Below, in pieces: positions 40,805-48,919 of a stretch of DNA of 64,000 nucleotides (position 1 is its first letter; every line of letters starts with the position of its first letter). Location: assembly GCA_026004195.1 (NCBI GenBank), contig BPIQ01000001.1, forward strand, positions 397,871-461,870, given 5' to 3'. Source of the stretch: Candidatus Binatia bacterium (GTDB lineage Bacteria; Desulfobacterota; Binatia; HRBIN30; BPIQ01). The notes under the pieces were generated by a model. It did not search any database. It was not told the origin of the DNA and saw only the letters and a list, made by a program, of their open reading frames with translations. A program made the translations under genes and the position numbers.

Positions 40805-42085
40805 TCACTCGGCTTCCGCCGCGCGTTCCTTCTCTTCGCTCTCGGCCCGCCGATCGATCACTTCGACCTGGGTGATCCGCGTGCCGGAAGTGTCCAGCAC
40901 GACGATCTCGTAACCGTTCACGAACACCGAAGCACCCCGCCTCGGCGCCTGGCCGAGCTGGTTGAAGACGAGGCCCGCCAGGGTGTCGCCCCGCTCGGCT
41001 TCCACGTTCCAGCCCGTCTCCCGGTTGAAATCGAGGACTTTGACGCGGCCGGCTGCCTGGTAGCGGTTCGGGCCGACTTTTCGAATCGTGAGGAGTTCTT
41101 CGCGGTCGAACTCGTCCCGGATCTCCCCGACGAGCTCTTCGAGGATGTCCTCTTGTGTGACGAGACCGAGCGTGACGCCGAACTCGTCCTTGACGATGGC
41201 CATGTGCACGAACGCCCGCTGCATGTCGGCCAGAAGCCGGAGGATCGGCTTCCGTTCCGGCACGTGGAGCACGGGCTTGACGATGGTCCGGAGGTCGGTT
41301 CCTCCGTGCCGGACGAGCTCCACCAGATCCTTGAAGTGGACGACCCCGACGATCTGGTCGATCGTTTCCTCGTAGATGGGCACACGCGTGTACCGTTCCG
41401 CCAGCATGCGGTCGAGTAATTCGGCGGGAGGCGTCTCGACCGGAAAGGCCAGGATTTCCGTCCGCGGGACCATGATTTCGGCCGCCGTCCGTTCCGCCGC
41501 CTGCACGGCAGCCGCGATGATGGCCAGCGGGGTTCCGCTCGGATATCCGGGAGCCACCCCTCGGGCGAGACGCATGATTTCTTCGGTCGTGCTGATTGCC
41601 GCCGTGTCGCCTCCGCCCAGACTCTTCACGATCGGGTCGACGAACCGATCGTAGAGGAGATGCAGGGGGCGCAAGGCCTGGTGGAAGAGGTAGAGGGGGA
41701 GGGCGACGGCGTAGCCGATACGGCGCGGGTAGCGGGCGGCGAAGGCCTTGGGGAGGACTTCGCAGAAAAGAAAGACGAAAAGGGTCATGGTCACGGTCGC
41801 GACGACGATTCCGGCCTGCTCGCCGAGGTACCTCACGGCGAGAGCCGAGGCGACCGAGGCCCCCAGAATGTTGGCCACGTTGTTCCCGAGGAGAATCGTC
41901 ACGAGCAACTGCGGCGTCGAGCGCAGCAGGTCGCGTGCCGCCAGAGCCGCCGGGCCTCTGGCCTGCTGGATGTCCTCTTCCAGCTCGGTTTCGCGAATCC
42001 TGAGAAGCGCCGTTTCCCCCCCGGAAAAAAACGCCGACGCCGCCAGGCAAGTCGCAACGATCGCGCAATAGAGTAGCGGTTCCAT
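40805..42085 (-). CDS. CNNM/HlyC-CorC family membrane protein with CBS pair
   Basis: A 426-residue protein with an N-terminal DUF21 domain of about three to four helices (AIVATCLAASAFFSGGETALL), a CBS pair (VPRTEILAFPVETP to FGVTLGLVTQEDILEELVGEI) and a C-terminal CorC-type domain (GDTLAGLVFNQLGQAPRRG). Such proteins transport or regulate magnesium or cobalt; the older name hemolysin is misleading. It is 35 bases downstream of the CDF transporter, so a small divalent-metal transport operon is likely. Confidence 0.88.
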   Translation of the reverse strand: MEPLLYCAIVATCLAASAFFSGGETALLRIRETELEEDIQQARGPAALAARDLLRSTPQLLVTILLGNNVANILGASVASALAVRYLGEQAGIVVATVTMTLFVFLFCEVLPKAFAARYPRRIGYAVALPLYLFHQALRPLHLLYDRFVDPIVKSLGGGDTAAISTTEEIMRLARGVAPGYPSGTPLAIIAAAVQAAERTAAEIMVPRTEILAFPVETPPAELLDRMLAERYTRVPIYEETIDQIVGVVHFKDLVELVRHGGTDLRTIVKPVLHVPERKPILRLLADMQRAFVHMAIVKDEFGVTLGLVTQEDILEELVGEIRDEFDREELLTIRKVGPNRYQAAGRVKVLDFNRETGWNVEAERGDTLAGLVFNQLGQAPRRGASVFVNGYEIVVLDTSGTRITQVEVIDRRAESEEKERAAEAE

Positions 42086-42120
42086 CTACGGCCCCTCGCT
42101 CGGTACGTTCTTTTGCTCGC

Positions 42121-43161
42121 TCACTTCCACCCGACCGGCAAATCCGGCTGGACGGCCTCTTCCAGGGTCATCCGCGGCCTCCCGCGGAACGGTTCCACCC
42201 GGATCGGACAAGCCGGCACGTCGCACCGGGCGCAGTAGGCCCGGCGACAGGGATCGGTGTGGAAAACGATCTCGCCCTGGATCCGTCCTCTTTGCTTGAC
42301 ACGACGCTCGAAAGCGTCCGCTTCCTCGTGCGCCCTCTCCACGGACCAGAACTCCGGGACGACCAGGTGAGCATCGACGTGCAGAAACCGGCCGGACCGG
42401 ATCGCACGGAGGTTGTGGATCCGGATGATGCCGGGCGTCACGCACTCGTTCAGAGCCACGAGAATCTCCGAGAGGAGCTCCCGGTCTTCCTCGTCGAGAA
42501 GTCCGGCGGCGGCCTCGCGCAGGAGCCGGAAGCCCGTCCAGCCGAGATGGACCCCGACCAGGACGGCCACGAGCGAATCGACCCAGGACCACCCGGTCCA
42601 GCGGACGAGCACGAGACCTCCGGCGACACCGGCACTCGTCCAGAAATCCGAGAGCACGTGCTGGCCGTCGGCGACGAGCGTGAGCGAATCGTAACGCCTG
42701 CCCACGTGGAGAAGAACGAAACCGAGGCCGGCGTTCACGACACCGGCCCCGACGGTCACGGCGAGCCCCAGGTCGACCTCGTGCAGCTCGACTCCCTGGA
42801 GGAGACCCAGGATGCCCTGGTAGACGATCGTCACGGCAGCGAAGGCGACCAGCCCACCCTCGAAACCCGCGCTCAGGAACTCGACCTTCCCGTGTCCGTA
42901 CGGGTGGCTCCGGTCGGCGGGACGGGCCGCGAAGTGAACCCCGAAAAGAGCGAAGAGCGCCGCCACGACGTTCACGATGCTTTCCATCGCATCGGAGAAA
43001 ATGGCGTTGCTTCCGGTCCACCGGTAGGCGGCGTACTTGGCCCCGAGAAGGGCGGAGCCCACCAGGACCGAAAGGAGGGCGGCGGCAATCCGAATCCGCG
43101 ACTCGAAGCGACTAGAGCCTGCCTCGCCGTCGGAACCCATGGCTTCCGCCATCGATGCCAT
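42121..43161 (-). CDS. cation diffusion facilitator transporter with Cys-rich C terminus
   Basis: A 346-residue CDF protein with six helices. The metal site motifs are NAIFSDAMESIVNV and LVADGQHVLSDFWTS (a DxxxD-HxxxD type arrangement), and SHPYGHGKVEFLSAG follows the second helix. The cytoplasmic dimerisation domain has HVDAHLVVPEF and a tail with four Cys (CRRAYCARCDVPAC), which could bind extra zinc or iron. The start at 43161 is preferred to the GTG at 43206, which would overlap the thioesterase gene by 23 bases. Substrate is probably zinc, iron or manganese. Confidence 0.85.
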   Translation of the reverse strand: MASMAEAMGSDGEAGSSRFESRIRIAAALLSVLVGSALLGAKYAAYRWTGSNAIFSDAMESIVNVVAALFALFGVHFAARPADRSHPYGHGKVEFLSAGFEGGLVAFAAVTIVYQGILGLLQGVELHEVDLGLAVTVGAGVVNAGLGFVLLHVGRRYDSLTLVADGQHVLSDFWTSAGVAGGLVLVRWTGWSWVDSLVAVLVGVHLGWTGFRLLREAAAGLLDEEDRELLSEILVALNECVTPGIIRIHNLRAIRSGRFLHVDAHLVVPEFWSVERAHEEADAFERRVKQRGRIQGEIVFHTDPCRRAYCARCDVPACPIRVEPFRGRPRMTLEEAVQPDLPVGWK

Positions 43162-43183
43162 GATGCAGCCCCTGCCGGCCGAG

Positions 43184-43618
43184 TCAAACGCCCCTGACGC
43201 GCTCACCGGCCAGCTCGCTTCCCTCCTCGAGGCAGAGGAGCCGGACGCGGCCCGTAGCCACCGTGCGTCCTTGCGCGTCGTACGCGGTGGCCTCCCAGAC
43301 CTGCGTCCGGCGCCCCCGAGTCAGGGGCGTGCCCCGGACGCGAATCCTTCCCGAGCGCACGGCGCGGATGAAGCTCGTGTGGTTTTCGATGCCCACGACG
43401 GCCTGCCCCCGCGCGCGAGCGACGATGCCGGCCCCGACCGAGCAGACCGTTTCCACGGCCGCGCAGTGAACGCCGCCGTGCACGATCCCGTACGGCTGCA
43501 GGTGGTGGTCCTGCACGTCGTATTCGAGTACCACTTCGCGTTCGCTCGCCTCGAGCAGCCGGAAGCCCACCAGGCTGTCGAAACCCGAAAGCCGAAAGGG
43601 AGCGCTCGTGTCATCCAT
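43184..43618 (-). CDS. PaaI-type acyl-CoA thioesterase (hotdog fold)
   Basis: A 144-residue single hotdog domain with the PaaI motif QPYGIVHGGVHCAAVETVCS and a conserved strand VVGIENHTSFIRAVRSG, typical of acyl- or aryl-CoA thioesterases. His-Gly-Gly and the following Glu are the catalytic and substrate-binding region. Its start overlaps the RND exporter stop by eight bases, so they are one transcript. Chain specificity is unknown. Confidence 0.85.
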   Translation of the reverse strand: MDDTSAPFRLSGFDSLVGFRLLEASEREVVLEYDVQDHHLQPYGIVHGGVHCAAVETVCSVGAGIVARARGQAVVGIENHTSFIRAVRSGRIRVRGTPLTRGRRTQVWEATAYDAQGRTVATGRVRLLCLEEGSELAGERVRGV

Positions 43619-45923
43619 GCCCTTCGTTTCCTCCTTCCCCCCGGCCCACGCCGGGGACCAACAGAGCCGGAAGCAAAACCAGCGACGTGAAAACCGAGAG
43701 TCCGATGGCCGCGGCGGCCACGACCCCGAAACGAGCGACGCTGTGCCACGGGGAGAGGAGCAACGTGAGAAAACCGAGGCCGAGAGCGACTCCGGAGGCC
43801 ATCAGAGGCGGACCGGTTCGCTCGAGCGCCGCCCGTACCGCACTCCGGGAAAACCCGACCGCACGGTAGGCGGAAAGGACGTGGATCGGCCCGTCCACCG
43901 CGAGCCCGAGGACGACCGCAGCGACCATGGCACTTCCCACGTCCAGGGGGATCTCCCACCGGGCCATCCCACCCAGGACGAGCAAAACCGGGGCAAGCGT
44001 CGGAAGCATCGCCAGAATCGCGGTCCCAAGGGATCGGAAAAACACGACCAGCGCAAGGAAAACGCACCCTCCGGCCACGAGAAAGCTCTCGAGCTGGGTT
44101 CTTCGGATCTCGTCCAGCATCGCGGCCACGACAGCCCAGGGACCGGTGACGGTAAAGGACCAGCCGGGCGGAAGCGCCGCCCGAATCTCCTCCCGCACGC
44201 GTGCGAGCGTCGCCTCGAGCTCCTCCTGAGGAACCTTTTCCGCTTCGACCGTGATGCGCAAGGCCCCGGTCTCCGCCGAGAGGAAGAGATCCACGGCCTC
44301 GGGCTCGCGTGAACGCAGAAGCCGGACGAGCGAGGCAGCTCCCCCGCGCTCGCCGGGCTCTTCCGGCGAAAGCCGCGCGCCCGGTATCGCGTCCCGGAGG
44401 TGCTCGAGCAGATCGAGGAGCGACCGGCTTCGGCCGAATCCCTCGAGCCCCGAGAGTCTTTCTCGTAGGACTCGGAGAGTCCGCATGCCCTCGGCCCACT
44501 CTCCGGGGGCGGGAGGACGCAGCGCGATCTCGAGGGTGTCCGGAGCTCGGAGTACCCTCGCCACGGTACGGGCCCAGGTGACCACGGGACTCCCCTCGCC
44601 GTAGAGGTCCTCGAAGCGAGCTTCGGTGCGGAGGTTTCCGAGCTCGAGCACCGAAAGCGCGACCGCCGAGCCGAGAACGGCCACCACCACGAGCCGGAAC
44701 CTGCCGAGAAACCGCTCGAGAGCGGCCGAGAGGCCGTGCCAGAGGTCGCCGGAGCCGGACCTCGCCAGAAGGGTCGGGAAGCGGAGGAGAACGAGCGGCA
44801 GGAGCGTGAACGTGAGGAGGTAGGAAAAGGCAGTTCCCGCTGCGGCGAGCACACCGAAGTGGGCGATCCCTTCGAGGCGACTCGTGGCGAGCGACCCGAA
44901 CCCGAGGGCGGTCGTGAGAGAAGTCATCCAGCACGGAGCGGCAAGCTCGTCCGTCGCCCTGCCGACGGCGGAGGGAGGGGCGAGCGAGGAGTTCGCCTTG
45001 GCTCGAGCCAGGAGGTGGACGGTGTCGCAGACGCCGATGACGAGGAGGAGGGCGGGTAGCGGTTCCGTGAGAGTCGTCCGAGGCCAACCGAGCCACCCCA
45101 TGGCCCCGAAAGTCCAGAGGACTCCCAGACCGACGACACCGAGAGCCACGAGAGCCAGCCGAACGGAGCCGAACACGACGCCCAGAACGATCCCCACGAT
45201 TCCGACCATCGACGGCACGATCCGCCGCGTACTCTCGGAGAGTTCGGCCGCAGCGACCACGAACTCGACCGGCCCGCCCGCGAAAGCGAAGCGGAAGCCC
45301 TTTTGTTCGTAGGGCCGGACGGCCTCTTGCAGAGCCCGGAAAACCCGGTCGGCGACCTCGCTCTCGGAACTTGCCAGGACCACGACGATGGCTCCCGCCT
45401 TCCCGTCGGAAGAAACGACCTCTCCCCGCCAGAAGGGGTCGGACAAAGCCAGCGAGCGCAGACGCGCGAAGCTCTCGGCACCATCGAGCTCGGGGGCGAG
45501 GCGTCGCACCTCGGGAAAGCCGATCGGCGCCGGTACGAGCAGAGGCGTCGTGGCCGGGCTTTCCACCCGGAGGACCCCGGGAACGGTCCCGAGCCGCCGG
45601 GCCACGTCCTCCGCCATCCGCAGAGAAGCCCGGTCGAGAGCATCGCGGCAGGGCGTTCCCTCCCCGCAGACCCACACCGCCATCATCGGCAACCCACCAC
45701 CGAACTCGGCGACGAACGCGTCGAGCTCGCGAACGACGGGGTGGTCCGCACCGAGAAGCGCGGCGTAGCCCACGCCGGTCCGGAGCCGCAAAAGCCCGGG
45801 GGAGAGGAGCGCCGTCACCCCGGCGAGCAAAGCTACCGTCGGTCCGGGGAACCTGCAGGCGAGTCGGGCGAGGCGACTCCGTCGAGGTGCGAAAGCCTCG
45901 CCCCCCGGGCCGTCCGCGTCCAC
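43611..45923 (-). CDS. RND superfamily (MMPL/SSD) exporter
   Basis: A 770-residue transporter with about 12 helices in two similar halves, each with a large periplasmic loop. The first helix (PGPTVALLAGVTALLSPGLL) is followed by a loop of about 180 residues, a helix group with the conserved SVRLALVALGVVGLGVLW, and in the second half VVLGLAVDGPIHVLSAYR, the usual SSD-type proton-site region. Such exporters move lipids or hydrophobic compounds and often need no tripartite partners. Genes around it do not reveal the cargo. Confidence 0.85.
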   Translation of the reverse strand: MDADGPGGEAFAPRRSRLARLACRFPGPTVALLAGVTALLSPGLLRLRTGVGYAALLGADHPVVRELDAFVAEFGGGLPMMAVWVCGEGTPCRDALDRASLRMAEDVARRLGTVPGVLRVESPATTPLLVPAPIGFPEVRRLAPELDGAESFARLRSLALSDPFWRGEVVSSDGKAGAIVVVLASSESEVADRVFRALQEAVRPYEQKGFRFAFAGGPVEFVVAAAELSESTRRIVPSMVGIVGIVLGVVFGSVRLALVALGVVGLGVLWTFGAMGWLGWPRTTLTEPLPALLLVIGVCDTVHLLARAKANSSLAPPSAVGRATDELAAPCWMTSLTTALGFGSLATSRLEGIAHFGVLAAAGTAFSYLLTFTLLPLVLLRFPTLLARSGSGDLWHGLSAALERFLGRFRLVVVAVLGSAVALSVLELGNLRTEARFEDLYGEGSPVVTWARTVARVLRAPDTLEIALRPPAPGEWAEGMRTLRVLRERLSGLEGFGRSRSLLDLLEHLRDAIPGARLSPEEPGERGGAASLVRLLRSREPEAVDLFLSAETGALRITVEAEKVPQEELEATLARVREEIRAALPPGWSFTVTGPWAVVAAMLDEIRRTQLESFLVAGGCVFLALVVFFRSLGTAILAMLPTLAPVLLVLGGMARWEIPLDVGSAMVAAVVLGLAVDGPIHVLSAYRAVGFSRSAVRAALERTGPPLMASGVALGLGFLTLLLSPWHSVARFGVVAAAAIGLSVFTSLVLLPALLVPGVGRGEGGNEGHG

Positions 45924-45930
45924 GGGGTCG

Positions 45931-47055
45931 TCAAGCCGCCCGCTCGAGCATCTCTTCGCGGAGCCGGCAGCGTTCGAGGTAGGTGCGCCGCACGAGCTCC
46001 GCGTCCCGGACGAAGTGCTCGAGCTCGGAAAGCAGCAACGCCTGGGGCCCGTCGCACAAGGCTTCGGCGGGCTTCGGATGGAAGTCGACGAGGACCATGT
46101 TGGCCCCGGCGACGATCCCCTGCGCCGTGGCGTGGAAGATGTCGAGGAGCCCGTCCGGAGCCTCGGTTCTCTTGCCGACCGAGTGCGAGGGGTCGATGCA
46201 TACCGGAAGGCGCGTGAGCCTCTTGACCACGGGGACGTGGGCGAAGTCGACGAAGTTCCGGTGAGGGTCGCCCCAGTTCGTCTTCATGCCCCGCAGACAG
46301 AACACGATCCGGTGGTTTCCGGACGTCGCCAGGTATTCGCAGGCGTTGAGCGACTCGTCGAGGGTGATCCCCATGCCCCGTTTGAAGAGAACGGGAAAGT
46401 CCTGCTGCTGCCCCACGGCCTTCAGAAGCTCGAAGTTCTGGGCGTTCCGGGTCCCGATCTGGAGCATGACCCCCGTGGGATTCCCCGCCTCTTGGAGGGC
46501 TCTCCGGATCTCCCCGATGTGGGACTCGTGGGTCACCTCCATGGCGATGACCTTGATGCCGTATTTCCCGGCGAGCTCGAAGAGCCAGGGGAGGCAGTGT
46601 TTCCCGTGCCCCTGGAAGTCGTAGGGGCTCGTCCTGGGCTTGTAGGCGCCGGCCCGCGTCGTGACGATCCCCACGGACTTGAGCGCCCGGAACGTCTCTT
46701 CGACGTTCTGCTTCGTGTCGACGGCGCAAAGGCCGGGGAAGAGATGGAAGCTATCCTGGCTGAAGCGCAGCCCCTGGTATTCGAAACCGACGGCTTCCGC
46801 CTGGCCGTCGTGCCTCCCGATCGAACGGTACCGCTCCCGGATCCGGATGACTTTTTCGACCCCCTCGAATTCCTCGAAGGGCTCGTGGGGCACCGTCGCG
46901 GTCGGGCCGATGAGGTAGATCTCCGTCAGCACACGCGTGGCCCCCTGGATCTTGCGCACCTCCGCTCGGACCCCGGGAAACCGTTCGGCGTACTGCACGA
47001 CTTGCCGTACCGCAGGGTCTTCCGGGTAGATGTCCGACTTCATCACGATGATCAT
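45931..47055 (-). CDS. aroF: 3-deoxy-7-phosphoheptulonate synthase (DAHP synthase)
   Basis: A 374-residue type I-beta DAHP synthase, the first step of aromatic amino-acid synthesis. An N-terminal ferredoxin-like (FL) regulatory domain (MIIVMKSDIYPED) precedes the barrel with KPRTSPYDFQGHG, LQIGTRNAQNFELL, LFKRGMG and CIDPSHSVGKR, which hold the PEP, erythrose-4-phosphate and metal sites. The start at 47055 includes the whole FL domain. It ends seven bases past the RND gene start and follows the radical SAM gene by 97 bases. Feedback by phenylalanine or tyrosine is expected from the FL domain. Confidence 0.93.
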   Translation of the reverse strand: MIIVMKSDIYPEDPAVRQVVQYAERFPGVRAEVRKIQGATRVLTEIYLIGPTATVPHEPFEEFEGVEKVIRIRERYRSIGRHDGQAEAVGFEYQGLRFSQDSFHLFPGLCAVDTKQNVEETFRALKSVGIVTTRAGAYKPRTSPYDFQGHGKHCLPWLFELAGKYGIKVIAMEVTHESHIGEIRRALQEAGNPTGVMLQIGTRNAQNFELLKAVGQQQDFPVLFKRGMGITLDESLNACEYLATSGNHRIVFCLRGMKTNWGDPHRNFVDFAHVPVVKRLTRLPVCIDPSHSVGKRTEAPDGLLDIFHATAQGIVAGANMVLVDFHPKPAEALCDGPQALLLSELEHFVRDAELVRRTYLERCRLREEMLERAA

Positions 47056-47152
47056 GGCGCGTTTCCCACCGCTCGAGGCATTCCGTGCGCCGCCGCGGAC
47101 CGCGGCACGCTGACAGGATAAAGATGTCGCCGGGAGAAGGAAAGAGCGGGGC

Positions 47153-48820
47153 TCAGGGGGCCGCCGGCTGGCCTTCGCGCTCGGGGGCCTTGCGGCGGAT
47201 CGGTACCGAGAAGGGCGAATTGTCGAAGTTCGGGTGGAGGACCGCGGTCGTCCGGACGTGCTTGCGGTAGAGGTCGCGCAGGTACTGGGCGTAGAGATTG
47301 GGACGGCCCACGAGGGCGTCCACGAGTCGGGATTTCCAGCGTGCGAACCGCCGCACACCCCGTAGCAACCGAGCGAAGCGGTAGAGGTGTTTGCGGAAAA
47401 ACGGCGCTTCCATGAGCGCGTGTACGACGGGGCGCGGAAAGCCGTGCACCGCCATCGCGTAAAGGACGTCCCAGTAGAGCTCTTCGGGTGGGCGCTCGTC
47501 GAGGAGCATGCTTCCCCAGAGCCGGTAGCCTTTCTCCGCGTTCTGTTCCAGGTCCTCCTCCCGGATGAACCCGTCGCGCAGCGCACGTTCGGTGAGCGCC
47601 ACGCCGGGGAACCACGTCAGGGAAAAGCGGTTGAAGTAGAAGGGTTTCGGGAGGTCGAGCAAGAGCTCGAGCGTTTCTCTCCGGTCTTCGACGGTCTCGT
47701 AGGGATTGTCGCCGATGAAGTCGAGGTTCCGCACGACGCCGTGCCGGGCGAAGATGCGGCAGGCGTTCAGGATGGTTTCGTTCGACGTCTCGCGTTCGTA
47801 GCAGTCGCGGCGAATCCGTTCGGAGCCCGACTGGATCCCCATCGTCGTGCACCAGAGTCCCGCGTCGCGCATGAGGCGGACCTTCTTCTCGTCGACCATG
47901 CCCGGGAACGAGTACATGACGAAGGGCAGGCCGATCTCGCGCTTGTAGCGCTCGCAGAACTCCTCGAGCCAGGGCCGCGGAGGGGCGAAGATATCGTCGC
48001 TGAACGCCACGGCCCGGAGCTTGGGATAGCGCGCCTTGGCGGCGCGGAGCTCGGCCAGGCAGTGTTCGACGCTCCGGCGGCGCACGTACGTACCGAGGTC
48101 GTCGAAGCGGGCCCGGGTGAAGTTGTGGATGCAGAACGTACACCGGTAGGGGCAACCCCGCGACATCATGATGTCGTAACTCACCGCCTCGGCGTCCCAG
48201 CTCTCGACGTCGAGCCACTCTTCGAAGCCCAGGTAGTACTTGTTCTCGGGGGAGAGGTCGGGAAGCGGAAGCACGTCGAGGGAGGGGAGGAAAAGACGCG
48301 AGGGATTCTCGCGCACCTCGTCGCCCACCCGGACCCACGCGCCCGGAAGGTCCTCGTACCCCTCGCCCACGCTCAGGCGGTCCGTCAGGTCCGCGAGCAC
48401 GAGCTCGCCTTCGGCCTTGCAAACGATGTCCGCGTGCCGGAGGCAGTCCCGGGGCAGTGTCTGCGCGTGAATCCCGCCCCAGATGACCGGCGCCGCTGTT
48501 CGCCGCCGGATCCCGTCCGTGAGCCGGGCCGCGAGCTTGTAGTACGTCGACCAGACGCTCATGCACACGAGGTCGGGCTCGAGGGCCTCGACGAGGTCGA
48601 GGACCATCTCTTCCTCCCTCTGCGTCGGCCTCTGGTAAGTCCCGAAGTTTTTGAAGAAGATCGAGTGGACGTCGTGCCCACGCTGGCGGAGAAGCGGGTG
48701 GAAAATCCGCATTGCGTGGGACTGGTACGTGTAGAACGCGAGGAGGACGACCCGCAGCGGCCGCCCGGGTGCCCGAGCGTCGAGCCGGATGTCGGGCGGC
48801 ACGTGGGGCAAGCGTCCCAT
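47153..48820 (-). CDS. B12-binding domain radical SAM protein
   Basis: A 555-residue protein. An N-terminal cobalamin-binding (Rossmann-like) domain, with LLAFYTYQSHAMRIFHPLLR, LVCMSVWSTYYKLA and VIWGGIHAQTLPRDCL, precedes the radical SAM domain with the cluster motif SRGCPYRCTFCIHN (CxxxCxxC). Members methylate unactivated carbons or do other radical chemistry. Start 48820 is the first Met before the conserved domain. The reaction cannot be deduced. Confidence 0.85.
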   Translation of the reverse strand: MGRLPHVPPDIRLDARAPGRPLRVVLLAFYTYQSHAMRIFHPLLRQRGHDVHSIFFKNFGTYQRPTQREEEMVLDLVEALEPDLVCMSVWSTYYKLAARLTDGIRRRTAAPVIWGGIHAQTLPRDCLRHADIVCKAEGELVLADLTDRLSVGEGYEDLPGAWVRVGDEVRENPSRLFLPSLDVLPLPDLSPENKYYLGFEEWLDVESWDAEAVSYDIMMSRGCPYRCTFCIHNFTRARFDDLGTYVRRRSVEHCLAELRAAKARYPKLRAVAFSDDIFAPPRPWLEEFCERYKREIGLPFVMYSFPGMVDEKKVRLMRDAGLWCTTMGIQSGSERIRRDCYERETSNETILNACRIFARHGVVRNLDFIGDNPYETVEDRRETLELLLDLPKPFYFNRFSLTWFPGVALTERALRDGFIREEDLEQNAEKGYRLWGSMLLDERPPEELYWDVLYAMAVHGFPRPVVHALMEAPFFRKHLYRFARLLRGVRRFARWKSRLVDALVGRPNLYAQYLRDLYRKHVRTTAVLHPNFDNSPFSVPIRRKAPEREGQPAAP

Positions 48821-48919
48821 GGGCGGATTCTCGGCCGTCTCCCCAGGCGCTGTCAAGGGAATTCCGTGGCCCGCCGGCGCTCCGGTTGCGCTTCGGGCGC
48901 GATCTTGCATCGTAGGGGT

